The position numbers and the translations under genes were made by a program. The notes beneath the pieces were generated by a model, which was not told the origin of the DNA, did not search any database, and was given only the letters and a program-made list of their open reading frames with translations. A stretch of 64,000 nucleotides of DNA. Source: Rhodospirillum sp047263945 (GTDB lineage Bacteria > Pseudomonadota > Alphaproteobacteria > Rhodospirillales > Rhodospirillaceae). Shown in pieces: positions 8,831-17,178 of the stretch; the stretch's first letter is position 1, and each line of letters opens with the position of its first letter. The stretch covers positions 62,001 to 126,000 of the forward strand of contig NZ_JBLAVB010000006.1 of NCBI RefSeq assembly GCF_047263945.1, in the 5' to 3' direction.

Positions 8831-8973
8831 CACGGTCCACGACAGGGAATGTTTCCCGTCACGGGGCTTTGCCCCCTCCCCCACTGGGGCCGAAAGGCTC
8901 CAGACCTCGGGCCTAAAAAATGGGGGTTTGGGCAATCGCCCCAAAAAAATATAAGACACTGCCCTGTACCGTG
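8831..8973. repeat. GC-rich palindromic intergenic repeat (family 2, copy 2)
   Basis: Holds CACGACAGGG, then TTTCCCGTCACGGGGCTTTG and CCCACTGGGGCCGAA, ending near AAGACACTGCCCTGTACC. The same blocks occur in the same order on the opposite strand at 22380-22483, and the core is shared with 4511-4630. A short piece of its left end (GACAGGGAATATTTTCCGGT) recurs near 19758. Confidence 0.6.
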
Positions 8974-9141
8974 GGTGGGCACCCGCCCCCGGCCTCCCTT
9001 GAGGGCGTGATGGACGCGTTCTTTCTCCTCGCCTTCCTCCCATACGGCCTCGGCCTTTAAGGCATCGACAGGCCACGTCGAGCTTCTCAGCAGGGGAGCT
9101 TCCTCTGGGAAGGGGAGAGATCAAGGGCGAGCCGACCGTTA

Positions 9142-9279
9142 ATACCAAGGTGCGGTGAGCTTGACACACCGCACCTTGGAAGCGGCCAAGTGGCCGCCGC
9201 GCCTTATGGCGCGTAAAAGCCCGCCTGGCGTTTGAACGCAAGAAAAGCGGCGTGAGTTTCAACCCGCGCCGCTTGGTAT
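9142..9279. mobile_element. 138-bp MITE-like multi-hairpin element, copy A
   Basis: The element begins ATACCAAG and ends CTTGGTAT, giving terminal inverted repeats; both ends can be read as TA flanking CCAAG...CTTGG. Inside are successive hairpins: a 13-bp stem formed by CCAAGGTGCGGTG and its complement, GCGGCCA/TGGCCGC, GCGCC/GGCGC and a long final stem from GCGGCG. A second copy of exactly 138 bp and about 93% identity by eye is at 22203-22340. It has no coding capacity. TA flanks suggest mobilisation by an IS630/Tc1-type transposase, which is not in the window. Confidence 0.65.
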
Positions 9280-9296
9280 AAGCCCGCCCAAAGGGG

Positions 9297-10592
9297 TCAA
9301 TGTAGGATGCCGGGCAGCCAAGTGGCCATTTCTGGAAAGAGGACAAGCACGGCGATGAAGGCACACATAACGAAGAACATGGGCGCGGACGCCCGGGCGA
9401 TATACCCCAGGTCCTTGCCGGTCATGCCCTGGAGAACGAACAGGTTGAAGCCGACCGGTGGGGTGATCTGGGCCATTTCAATGACCACCATCAGGTAGAC
9501 GCCGAACCAGATCATGTCGAAGCCCGCAGTGCGGACCATCGGCTCGATCACGGCCATGGTCAGAACGATGGAGGAAATCCCGTCCAGGAACATGCCAAGG
9601 ACCATGTAGAACAGAGTCAATACGGTGATGAGCGCCAGGGGGGAAAGGTCCCAGGAAACGATCCCTTCGGCCAGGCCCTTGGGAATGCCGGTGAAGCCCA
9701 TGGCAAGGGAGAGGAAGCCCGAACCCATCAGGATGAACATGATCATCGCCGACGTGCGCGTGGCGCCGAGAATGGAATCTCCGAAGCCGCTCAGGGTGAA
9801 AGATCGCTGGCCGATAGAGAGCAGAATAGACCCAACGACACCAAGGGCAGCTGCTTCGGTAGCGGTGGCGACACCGCTATAGATGGAGCCGATAACCGCC
9901 GTGATGAGCAGCATCACGGGAAGAAGGTCCTTCAGCGCGCGCAGGCGGTCACCCCAACTGACGGCCCCAACCCGGTCCAGTGTTTCTTTGTGGAGAAGGG
10001 ACCAGATCACGACGTACAGCATGAAGCACAGGGCCAATACGATCCCGGGAATCATCGCGGCCATAAACAAGTCGGATATGGACTCGTTGACCGTTACCCC
10101 ATAGATGATCATGGAAATGGAGGGCGGGATCAGCAAGCCAAGGGTCCCCGCGCCCGATAGGGTGCCGATGATCATTTTCTCGGGATAGGAGCGCTTCCGC
10201 AGTTCGGGAATGGACATCTTACCCACGGTGGCCACGGTGGCCGCCGACGATCCCGAAATCGCCGCGAACACCGCCGACGCGCCGATGTTCACATGAAGCA
10301 ATCCCCCCGGCAGATTGCCAAGGAAGGGGGCCAACCCTCGAAACAGGGTCTCCGACAGGCGGGTTCGGAATAGAATTTCACCCATCCAGACGAACAGCGG
10401 CAAGGCCGTCAGCGTCCAGGAAGATTGGCTTCCCCAAATGGTGATCGCCATGGAATCCCCGATGGGACGGGTGGTGAATAGCGCCATGCCAAGCACGGCA
10501 GTACCCAGCAAGGACGCGCCAATCCACAGGCTCGACCCAAGCAGGAAGAAAAGAACGATCAAAAAGACAATGATGGACAGGCTTTCGGTCAT
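9297..10592 (-). CDS. TRAP transporter large permease, DctM family
   Basis: A 431-residue membrane protein with about 12 hydrophobic segments. DctM signatures are AISGSSAATVATVGKMSIPE (about residues 110-130), the PSISMIIYGV segment after GTLGLLIPP, and ATEAAALGVVGS near 235. It is the Na+- or H+-coupled translocating subunit that works with DctQ and the periplasmic DctP. Its ATG overlaps the dctQ stop by 4 bp. It is the last gene of the operon beginning at 16583. The 138-bp hairpin element lies 17 bp after its stop, so mRNA 3' structure there could come from that element. Confidence 0.93.
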   Translation of the reverse strand: MTESLSIIVFLIVLFFLLGSSLWIGASLLGTAVLGMALFTTRPIGDSMAITIWGSQSSWTLTALPLFVWMGEILFRTRLSETLFRGLAPFLGNLPGGLLHVNIGASAVFAAISGSSAATVATVGKMSIPELRKRSYPEKMIIGTLSGAGTLGLLIPPSISMIIYGVTVNESISDLFMAAMIPGIVLALCFMLYVVIWSLLHKETLDRVGAVSWGDRLRALKDLLPVMLLITAVIGSIYSGVATATEAAALGVVGSILLSIGQRSFTLSGFGDSILGATRTSAMIMFILMGSGFLSLAMGFTGIPKGLAEGIVSWDLSPLALITVLTLFYMVLGMFLDGISSIVLTMAVIEPMVRTAGFDMIWFGVYLMVVIEMAQITPPVGFNLFVLQGMTGKDLGYIARASAPMFFVMCAFIAVLVLFPEMATWLPGILH

Positions 10593-11116
10593 TCTTCCGC
10601 TCCGCCGTCATCCGTGATGAACTCCGGATCGATTTTTCGAGGGTCCACCAGGGATTCAATGAAAGTGTGAGCCGCAGCAATGGCGAAAATAGTCGCGCCA
10701 AAGGCCACGGGAACTTGGGGGATCCAAAGGGGAATTGCATCCGCCCCCTGGCTGCGTTCCCCGAACTTCCAGGAATCATGGGCCAGGCGGATCATGTAGA
10801 AGGCCAGGTAGCCGGTCACGGCGGTCATGGCGCCCAGGGCCCACCATTCGATGATCCGGCGCGCGCTTCCCCAAGCCTTTTGGATCATGAGGAGAACCCG
10901 AATGTGCCCTTTGTTTCGAAACGTATAGGCCAGGGCAAGAAAGGTGCTTGTCGCCATGACATAACCCGCGACGTCGGTTGCTCCGCCCGCATAGAGATTG
11001 AAGAGCCGCGCCAGAATACTGTACACGACCAAAAGACAGAGGACGCAAAGGGCAATTCCGGAAAGGATTGCTCCGAAAAGATACAGTCTATCCAATGCCT
11101 TGGCTACAGCTCTCAT
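10589..11116 (-). CDS. TRAP transporter small permease, DctQ family
   Basis: A 175-residue protein with four hydrophobic segments (about residues 12-34, 48-66, 88-108 and 132-152) and a short acidic C-terminus. The fourth-helix context PLWIPQVPVAFG is typical of DctQ, where a conserved W-x-P before the last helix is usual. It overlaps dctM by 4 bp and is separated from dctP by a terminator-like hairpin at 11141-11172. Its role is structural: it forms the membrane complex with DctM that docks DctP. Confidence 0.9.
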   Translation of the reverse strand: MRAVAKALDRLYLFGAILSGIALCVLCLLVVYSILARLFNLYAGGATDVAGYVMATSTFLALAYTFRNKGHIRVLLMIQKAWGSARRIIEWWALGAMTAVTGYLAFYMIRLAHDSWKFGERSQGADAIPLWIPQVPVAFGATIFAIAAAHTFIESLVDPRKIDPEFITDDGGAEE

Positions 11117-11140
11117 AGTGCCCCCCCCCGTATTTGAATG

Positions 11141-11172
11141 AAAAACGCCGGTGGTCTTTCAACCACCGGCGT
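11141..11172 (-). terminator. Perfect 10-bp hairpin with T-run between dctP and dctQ
   Basis: On the minus strand ACGCCGGTGG and CCACCGGCGT pair around an 8-nt loop and are followed by TTTTTC. It starts 13 bases after the dctP stop. It is a typical rho-independent terminator placed so as to favour the binding protein over the permease genes. Confidence 0.8.
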
Positions 11173-11185
11173 CTCCTGGCCGACC

Positions 11186-12169
11186 TTATTTGTTGTAAGC
11201 GTCGAGAATCGCCTGACCCCGATCCCCGATCTTTTCCAGCCACTCGTCACGTAGTTTGGCGCCCACGTCCTGGAAGGCAGCCAGCATCGCGGGTTGGACG
11301 GTGTCGACCGTCATCCCGTTTTCCTTGAACTGTTCCAGGTACCAGTTGGCCAATTCTTCGGCCTTCGCCCATCCCTTCTTCTCGGCCGTAGCGGAGGCGT
11401 TCAGGATGATGGTCTTGGTTTCTTCGCTCAGACCGTCCCAGGCTTCCTTGTTGACGACCACCATGTTACGCGGCAGCCATGCGCGGACATCGTAGAAGTA
11501 GCTGACGTATTCCCAAAGCTTCCGGTCATATCCGGTCGACCCTGAGGAAATCATGGACTGGGCCACGCCGGTGGCGAAGGCCTGGGACAATTCTGCCGTT
11601 TCGATCTTGGCCGGAACCATGCCCAGCATGTCGGCAATCTGGGAGGTCGTGGTGTTGTAGGCGCGGAACTTCAGGCCTTTCACATCTTCCGGCCCATTGG
11701 CGGGCTTGACGCTGTAGAAGCCTTGGGGGGGCCAAGGAATGGAGTAGAGAAGAACGAGACCCGCTTCATCCAAGGTCTTTTCCAACTCTCCCTTGGAGGC
11801 CTGGTAGAGCTTCCAGGAGTCCTCGAAGCTGGTGGCCAGGAAGGGCACGGAGTCGACTTCGTAAATCGGATCGTCGTTGCTCAGGGCAGAAATGAGTCGT
11901 TCACCAATTGGCACCAACCCGCGGCGAACGGCGCCAAAGATTTCGTCGCCCTTGAACAGGGAGCCGCCCGGATGGGTGACGATTTCCAAGTCTCCCTTGG
12001 ACTTGTCGGTCACTTCCTTGGCGAATTCCGCAGCAATTTCTGAATGGTAGTTGGAGGCGGCATAGGCCAGGGCCATGTCCCACCGGTCTCCGGCTTGCGC
12101 CAGGGTGGAGAAGCAAACGCTTCCCATCAGCGTCGCGGCGGTCAAGATGGCTCGGTGATTGAACTTCAT
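11186..12169 (-). CDS. TRAP transporter substrate-binding protein, DctP family
   Basis: A 327-residue periplasmic receptor. The ATG at 12169 is preceded by GGGAG at about seven bases; the longer frame upstream lacks this. A signal peptide covers about residues 8-26 and ends AQAGD. The DctP core is present: the FAKEVTDKSKGDLEI start of the first lobe, GLKFRAYNTTTSQIADMLG with the conserved Arg that binds the substrate carboxylate, and ETAELSQAFATGVAQ. It lies 51 bp after the FAD oxidoreductase gene. With an amino-acid oxidoreductase beside it, the ligand may be an amino or oxo acid, but this is inference. Confidence 0.92.
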   Translation of the reverse strand: MKFNHRAILTAATLMGSVCFSTLAQAGDRWDMALAYAASNYHSEIAAEFAKEVTDKSKGDLEIVTHPGGSLFKGDEIFGAVRRGLVPIGERLISALSNDDPIYEVDSVPFLATSFEDSWKLYQASKGELEKTLDEAGLVLLYSIPWPPQGFYSVKPANGPEDVKGLKFRAYNTTTSQIADMLGMVPAKIETAELSQAFATGVAQSMISSGSTGYDRKLWEYVSYFYDVRAWLPRNMVVVNKEAWDGLSEETKTIILNASATAEKKGWAKAEELANWYLEQFKENGMTVDTVQPAMLAAFQDVGAKLRDEWLEKIGDRGQAILDAYNK

Positions 12170-12220
12170 TCCAGAACTCCCTTGTTCAAGATCAGTGAAA
12201 ATCGATGCGAAAGCAAACAA

Positions 12221-13468
12221 TCAGGAAATAAAGCGTTTGGCCTGAAAAGGCGTTGGGTCGATCGGCGGCGTGGCGCCGTCCATCAGGGCGCCCAACAGCT
12301 TGGCCGTTCCGGGCCCCGTACTCAGGCCGATGTGCTGGTGCCCAATGGTCAACCAGACGCGTTTCCGTCCTGGCGCCCGGTCAATAACGGGACGGCTGTC
12401 GGGAAAACTGGGACGGGCGCCTTTCCAGGGCGTGGTTTCAATCCGCTCGCCCAGGGGAAGCGCCTGTCGTGCGGTGGTTTCCGCCATGATCATTTGGGCA
12501 TTGGTTGCCGGCGCGTCCAAATTGGCCAGCTCCACGCCCGTCGAGACCCGAATCCCCTGGGCCATGGGGGCGAGCACACAACCACCGTCGACATCATAGA
12601 CGGGGCGGGTCAAAGGGGCGCATTCGGTCAAGGGAAAATGAAGGTGGTACCCCCGCTCGTATCCCATGGGAACACGGTATCCCAAGGACTCCAGGAAAGA
12701 GCGGGCCCAGGGACCCAGGGCAATAACGACTTGATCGACGGACACGAGCGGACTGTCGGTCCCATGAATGGTGACGCCTTGATCCGTTTCCTCGATGGTT
12801 CGCGCTTCCATCCGGATAAATTGCCCGCCCCGTTCGGAGAACAGAGCGCCGTAGGCTTCCACCAGCCCTCCGGGATTGTCCACACTCCAACTGTCCTCAA
12901 TCAGGACTCCCTTCTTGTATATGGGCCGCAGGCTTGGTTCCAGGGCGCGGATGTCCCCCGGGGCAAGATCCGTCAGGCGCAGGCCGAAATCGGATAGGAT
13001 GTTGCGGTTGCCCTCCCCTTTCCCGTGGCTTTCGGAGGACCGGAAAAGGTGGATCCAGCCGGTTTTGCGCAGGTGGTTTTCATATCCCGCTTCCCGGATC
13101 CAGGCATCATGTACGGGCAGCGACAGGGTGATCAGGGAATCCAGCGCCTCGCAGGTTTTCCTGACTTTGGCGGGGGTGGCATTGCTCAGGAAGCGGAGCG
13201 CCCAGGACAGGTTCCGAGCCATGTAGCCCAGATGCCAACGAAGGCTTCCCTGGGTGTTGGTCATCAGTTTGGGGAGATTGCGCCACAGGCCCGTGTTGTT
13301 CAGTGGCAAAAGCGAGGATCGGGTGAACACACCAGCGTTTCCGTAGGAGGTCTCCCGCCCGGGAGGCGAGCGGTCAATCAAGATGACCTGCTTCCCCCTG
13401 GCCTGGAGTTCAAGCGCGCAGGACAGTCCAACCATTCCCGCGCCGATCACCGCAACTGTCGTGTTCAA
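12221..13468 (-). CDS. FAD-dependent D-amino-acid dehydrogenase-like oxidoreductase (DadA family)
   Basis: A protein of about 415 residues of the DAO/DadA group. The FAD-binding motif VAVIGAGMVGLSCALELQ starts a few residues in and is followed by the acidic end of the second strand in VILIDRSPPG. SYGNAGVF close after it is characteristic of DadA, and the C-terminal GHQHIGLSTGPGTAKLLG closes the FAD site. A TTG at 13468 is chosen because the frame upstream has no homology and crosses a hairpin after the ThDP gene; GGAG is 14 bases upstream, so the exact start is uncertain. Family members oxidise D-amino acids or imino acids, passing electrons to quinones. Confidence 0.85.
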   Translation of the reverse strand: MNTTVAVIGAGMVGLSCALELQARGKQVILIDRSPPGRETSYGNAGVFTRSSLLPLNNTGLWRNLPKLMTNTQGSLRWHLGYMARNLSWALRFLSNATPAKVRKTCEALDSLITLSLPVHDAWIREAGYENHLRKTGWIHLFRSSESHGKGEGNRNILSDFGLRLTDLAPGDIRALEPSLRPIYKKGVLIEDSWSVDNPGGLVEAYGALFSERGGQFIRMEARTIEETDQGVTIHGTDSPLVSVDQVVIALGPWARSFLESLGYRVPMGYERGYHLHFPLTECAPLTRPVYDVDGGCVLAPMAQGIRVSTGVELANLDAPATNAQMIMAETTARQALPLGERIETTPWKGARPSFPDSRPVIDRAPGRKRVWLTIGHQHIGLSTGPGTAKLLGALMDGATPPIDPTPFQAKRFIS

Positions 13469-13568
13469 GGCCTCTGTCTCCAACCGTTGAGGCTTTAGCC
13501 TAGCCTTGGTTTCCGTCCGGAATGAACCGACGTTCCGTCGGAAATCCGGCGGCTGCCCGACAAAGTGT

Positions 13569-13599
13569 CGCCCAAGCCCCCGGTCGAGGGGCTTAGGCG
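13569..13599 (-). terminator. Hairpin between the ThDP enzyme and FAD oxidoreductase genes
   Basis: CGCCCAAGCCCC and GGGGCTTAGGCG form a 12-bp stem with one mismatch around a 7-nt loop. No long T-run follows, so it is a processing or attenuation hairpin at best. A 13-bp tandem repeat (GCGAGGAACTTGG, twice) lies beside it at about 13597-13622. Confidence 0.4.
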
Positions 13600-13634
13600 A
13601 GGAACTTGGGCGAGGAACTTGGGCCAGGGACAGC

Positions 13635-15386
13635 CTAGACGTAGGGAACATCCTCGACCTGAAGGGTCAGGGGGTCCCGCTCTCGCTTGCGCAGCCAGGA
13701 ATAGACGGGGGGGACCCGGTCGGCGAGGGATTCCACCCGGATGTCGATCAGGCAGGGGGCGTTCATCTCGAACCCCTCGGCCAGCGCGGCGTCCAGTTGC
13801 TCGGAGGTCTCTGCGGTCCAGGACTTGACGCCAAAGGCTTCACCGATGGCCTGACCCTGGGGGGGCAGGAAGTCGACGCCGAAACATTGGTTATGCCCCC
13901 GCAGGCGGTGCAGCCCCTTGATCCATCCAAAGCAGCCGTTATTGAACAACAGCAACATGGCCGGAATATTCAGGCGAACGAGGGTCTCCAATTCTCCGGC
14001 CGTCATGCCGAGGGAGCCGTCGCCGAACATGCCGATGGGTTTCCGGTCCGGATCGGCGTAATAGGCGCCGACCACCGCAGGAATGGCCGACCCCAGGCCA
14101 CCGAAGGCGCGCGGAATAATGAAGCGGGTGCGGCGGTCCTGGATCTTCAGGAAACGGGTCATATAGGGTGTTGGCGTACCCGCGTCGGACAGAATGTGGA
14201 CAGCCTTGCCGTGGGCCTTCAAGCGCTGGCTGAACACCTCCACGACCCGTTCCGGGCGCAAGGGAACGTCCTCGCGGGTGAGAAGCGTATTGGCTTCCTT
14301 CCAGAAGGAGGCCCGGTATTCATTCAACCGGTCCACCCAGGGGGTGTGCTTTGTGCCATCAAAATCCTTGGGCAGGACCTCAAGCAACTGGTTCAGAACC
14401 AAACGGGCGTCACCGGAGATGGACAACAGGTTTTCGTAGTTGTTCGCCAGCCGCTCCGGGTTGATGTCGATCTGGGCGACACGGCGGTTCAGGGTCAATT
14501 TGGGGAAGGTCCACCCCACGGTGACCACGGATCCCATTTTCGAGCCGATGAACAGGGCCAGGTCGGATTCCTCGAGGGCCCGGTTGGCGTGGGGATGGTA
14601 ACCGTTGTCGCCGATAACGCCGATGGCAAGGTCGTGGTCATCGGGGATGACGCCCTGTCCGGTGATGGTGTTGACCACCGGAATGTTGAGAGCTTCGGCG
14701 AAGGCCGTCAGTTCGGGACCCGCGCAGGACCGGTTGACGCCACCACCGGCGACGATCAGCGGGCGTTCGGCCTTGGCCAACAGATCCAGCAAATCGGTGA
14801 TCCGCTTGGCGGGGGCTGCCATGGGGAAGGCGGGGAACGTCTTGCATTCCTCGTCCACGTGCAGGGAGATCGTCGCCGGATCCACGTCCGTGGTCAGCAT
14901 GTCTTCCGGAATCTGCAAGTGGACAGCGCCCGGGGTGCCGCTGCAGGCAACGCGGAAGGCGCGGCGGATGATTTCCGGCAGTTTGCTGGCTGTCTTCACC
15001 TGAATGGACATCTTCGTCACGGGTTCGAACAGTTTGGCGCAATCCAGTTCGGTAATCACACCACGCCCCTCGCCGGGCAAGGGCAGGTCGATGGTGAGGA
15101 GGATCACGGGAACGGAGGACGCATTGGACTCCGCGACGGGCGGCAAGGAGTACATGGCCCCGGCTCCCGACGGGCATTCGAACACGCCGGGCTTGTCTGT
15201 CAGGCGGGCATAGGCATCGGCCATGAAGCCTGCGGACCGTTCGTCCCGGGCCATCACATGGCGAATATCGTCCATGCGCTTTTGAAGGGCCATATACAGG
15301 GAAACATTGGTGTCGCCAGGTACGCCGAAAATGGTTTCGACGCCATGCCGAACGAGCATTTCAACAAGGATATCGGATCCGAGCAC
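13635..15386 (-). CDS. Thiamine-diphosphate-dependent enzyme (acetolactate synthase / benzoylformate decarboxylase-like)
   Basis: About 583 residues with the three-domain layout of the family. The N-terminal PYR domain starts LVEMLVRHGVETIFGVPGD and contains the catalytic Glu in ARDERSAGFMADAYAR. The ThDP motif GDGSLGMTAGELETL ends in LLLFNNGCFG at about residue 445-480. The GTG at 15386 has GGAG nine bases upstream, and residues upstream of it do not resemble the family. It stands between a saccharopine-dehydrogenase-like gene and a DadA-like gene in an operon with a TRAP transporter. It is unlikely to be the biosynthetic acetolactate synthase, since no regulatory subunit gene is near; decarboxylation or carboligation of a 2-oxo acid made by the neighbours is more likely. 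Confidence 0.85.
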   Translation of the reverse strand: MLGSDILVEMLVRHGVETIFGVPGDTNVSLYMALQKRMDDIRHVMARDERSAGFMADAYARLTDKPGVFECPSGAGAMYSLPPVAESNASSVPVILLTIDLPLPGEGRGVITELDCAKLFEPVTKMSIQVKTASKLPEIIRRAFRVACSGTPGAVHLQIPEDMLTTDVDPATISLHVDEECKTFPAFPMAAPAKRITDLLDLLAKAERPLIVAGGGVNRSCAGPELTAFAEALNIPVVNTITGQGVIPDDHDLAIGVIGDNGYHPHANRALEESDLALFIGSKMGSVVTVGWTFPKLTLNRRVAQIDINPERLANNYENLLSISGDARLVLNQLLEVLPKDFDGTKHTPWVDRLNEYRASFWKEANTLLTREDVPLRPERVVEVFSQRLKAHGKAVHILSDAGTPTPYMTRFLKIQDRRTRFIIPRAFGGLGSAIPAVVGAYYADPDRKPIGMFGDGSLGMTAGELETLVRLNIPAMLLLFNNGCFGWIKGLHRLRGHNQCFGVDFLPPQGQAIGEAFGVKSWTAETSEQLDAALAEGFEMNAPCLIDIRVESLADRVPPVYSWLRKRERDPLTLQVEDVPYV

Positions 15387-15521
15387 GGGAGGTCTCCAAG
15401 AATCTATTTTTAAATGATAAAGAGCCGGGGACGCGGAAGCGCGTCCACGCGGGTCCGGGGGCGGGGCCGGGTTGGATCCCGTTGATGACACCCGGTCGGA
15501 CAGACCGAATGTCATCGTGAT

Positions 15522-16583
15522 CTAACCGGCGAACAGGCCGCCCAACGAGGTGCGCTGGAAGGTGTCCAGGGGAATGTCTTCCTGCTTCAGAAAGCCCGAA
15601 GCGGGGAGTTGTCCGTCCCGGGTCATCTGGATGACGGAACAGGCGGACGCGGCCGTGGTCCAGGCGATGGCCGTGCGCTGTTCCCCGGCCAGGATCAAGG
15701 GGCGATAGGCGCGCACGAACTCATGGCGCCGCGGTCCGGAGTCATCGACGCCTTCGGCCGAGGCATGGATGAACACCACGTCATCATTCACGGGCGGTTT
15801 CGCGTGGGTCAGGATTTGGCCCGCGTCTTCCCGGCGATCGCGCATCAGCAGTTCGTGAAAGAAGAAGTTCATCAACGCCACATGGCCGGGGTAGCGCAGG
15901 GTCTTGTAGTCCAGGTTGGCCACGGTGCCGTGATAGGTTTCGCACATGGTTCCCAGGCCGCCGGAGGTGGTGAAAGCTTCCAACCGGGTGCCCTCAACGT
16001 AAACGGTTTCCAGCCACTCCATGGAGCTGACCCATTTCCGTTCGCCGCCCTCGATGACTTCACAGTCATTCAGGTATTCGTTGACCACCCCTTCCGGCGA
16101 CCAGTTGAAGGCATATCCCAGAAGTCCGGTGGGATTGCGAGGCAAGGCGCCCACGCGCAATTTGATGGATCGGACCGTCTCCAGGGACTGGGCGAGATGG
16201 GCGCCCACGATGCCAATGAAGCCCGGGGCCAAACCGCATTGGGGGGCCATCAGACCTTTGGCTGTTTTGGCCAGGGAGCGGACCTCTTTGGTCACGGAAA
16301 CATCTTCGGTCAGATCGAAGTAGTGGATCCCTGCGGCATGGGCCGCCTGGGCGACACCGATATTCAGGTGAAAGGGCAGGCAGGAGAGAACCGCGTCGAC
16401 CTTGGATAGGGCCACGTCAAGATCCGCCCGGGAGGAAACGTCAAGCGCCTGACGGGCAAAAGGCGGCTCGGCGCCATGGACCCGGGCATCAAAACCCGTC
16501 ACCTGGAAGCCGGCGTCTGACAGGAGCGTGGCAGCGAGATGTCCAACCTTTCCCAATCCGAGAACCGCGATCTTTTGAAACAT
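15522..16583 (-). CDS. Saccharopine-dehydrogenase-like NAD(P)-dependent oxidoreductase
   Basis: A 353-residue protein starting with a Rossmann motif, IAVLGLGKVGHLAATLLSDAG, and continuing with ALSKVDAVLSCLPFHLN and the GIHYFDLTED stretch, which are features of saccharopine dehydrogenase and lysine-2-oxoglutarate reductase relatives. APGFIGIVGAHLA is also conserved in that group. The ATG at 16583 has GGAG eight bases upstream. It leads the operon to the TRAP genes and is divergent from an Lrp/AsnC regulator. It may make or split a secondary amine of an amino acid and an oxo acid; the substrate is unknown. Confidence 0.82.
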   Translation of the reverse strand: MFQKIAVLGLGKVGHLAATLLSDAGFQVTGFDARVHGAEPPFARQALDVSSRADLDVALSKVDAVLSCLPFHLNIGVAQAAHAAGIHYFDLTEDVSVTKEVRSLAKTAKGLMAPQCGLAPGFIGIVGAHLAQSLETVRSIKLRVGALPRNPTGLLGYAFNWSPEGVVNEYLNDCEVIEGGERKWVSSMEWLETVYVEGTRLEAFTTSGGLGTMCETYHGTVANLDYKTLRYPGHVALMNFFFHELLMRDRREDAGQILTHAKPPVNDDVVFIHASAEGVDDSGPRRHEFVRAYRPLILAGEQRTAIAWTTAASACSVIQMTRDGQLPASGFLKQEDIPLDTFQRTSLGGLFAG

Positions 16584-16705
16584 CCTTCTCTCCATTCCAT
16601 TTGGGACGCGATGGCGTGCCCTATCCCGTTCATGAGAGAAGATTTTCCTGTCGCTGGAAATAGGCGGACTGGCTAAAATTACTAGGCCTATAGTGAAAAT
16701 GACTA

Positions 16706-16718
16706 TTGTCGACGACAA
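16706..16718. promoter_or_regulatory. 13-bp palindrome in the divergent gap before the Lrp gene
   Basis: TTGTCGACGACAA is a perfect 6+1+6 inverted repeat 18 bp before the Lrp-type ATG at 16736 and 123 bp before the divergent oxidoreductase. The placement suits an autoregulatory operator. Confidence 0.4.
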
Positions 16719-16735
16719 GAAGGGAAGGCTTGGAT

Positions 16736-17161
16736 ATGGACGACAAGGATGGCGCGCTTCTGGCCCATCTGCGGAATGATGCGCGGATGTCGGTGTCGGA
16801 ATTGGCCCGCCGTTTGAACTTGTCCAGAACGGCAACTCAGGCGCGGCTGACGCGGCTGGAGCGGGAGGGGACGATTCGGGGGTATTCAGTGATTTTGGCC
16901 CCGGGAGTGTCCGAAAAGCGGATTACCGCCCTGGTCATGATCAAGGCGCCACCGATCAAGCGCCGGGCCGTTGAGAGCGCGCTGAAAGCCATGCCCGCCC
17001 TGCGCTCGCTGCGGTCGGTGAGCGGTAGTCATGACTTCGTGGCCGAGGTCGAGGCAGAGACCGTCGATGCCCTGGACCGGGTTTTGGATGCCATCGGAGA
17101 TTTGGAAGGGGGGCTTGAGACCCTGTCATCCGTTGTGCTGGCGACCAAGGTCTCAAGATAG
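16736..17161 (+). CDS. Lrp/AsnC-family transcriptional regulator
   Basis: A 141-residue regulator, the standard length of the family. Residues 4-45 form the helix-turn-helix (LLAHLRNDARMSVSELARRL then LSRTATQARLTRLE), followed by GTIRGYSVIL and a RAM ligand-binding domain with VSGSHDFVAEVEA. The ATG at 16736 has GGGAAGG upstream, better than the earlier TTG in frame. It is divergent from the saccharopine-dehydrogenase-like/ThDP/DadA/TRAP operon and probably controls it in response to an amino acid. Confidence 0.9.
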   Translation: MDDKDGALLAHLRNDARMSVSELARRLNLSRTATQARLTRLEREGTIRGYSVILAPGVSEKRITALVMIKAPPIKRRAVESALKAMPALRSLRSVSGSHDFVAEVEAETVDALDRVLDAIGDLEGGLETLSSVVLATKVSR

Positions 17162-17178
17162 GGTCGGTAAGGACCGGC

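Larger units (their letters stand above)
8490..9296. other. Gene-free region of about 800 bp with promoter-like AT-rich part and two repeats
   Basis: From 8490 to about 8740 the DNA is AT-rich and should hold the promoter of the tctC operon. From 8831 to 9279 it holds one copy each of the GGGGCTTTGCCCC repeat family and of the 138-bp hairpin element. The open frames crossing it run through the repeats on the minus strand and recur, partly, at the other copy near 22.2 kb, so they are not taken as genes. Confidence 0.7.

Noticed and set aside
8729..9364. Minus-strand reading frame of about 210 codons across the gap beyond dctM
   Set aside because: It runs through both repeat families, overlaps dctM out of frame, and part of it recurs at 22.2 kb only because the repeat is duplicated.
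13469..13651. Longer N-terminus for the DadA-like protein
   Set aside because: The extra 61 residues have no family similarity, overlap the ThDP gene stop, and cross a hairpin; the FAD motif begins only after the TTG at 13468.
13506..15413. Plus-strand frame of 635 codons opposite the ThDP gene
   Set aside because: GC-rich shadow of the real minus-strand enzyme: Gln/Gly/His-rich, no domain, no ribosome site.
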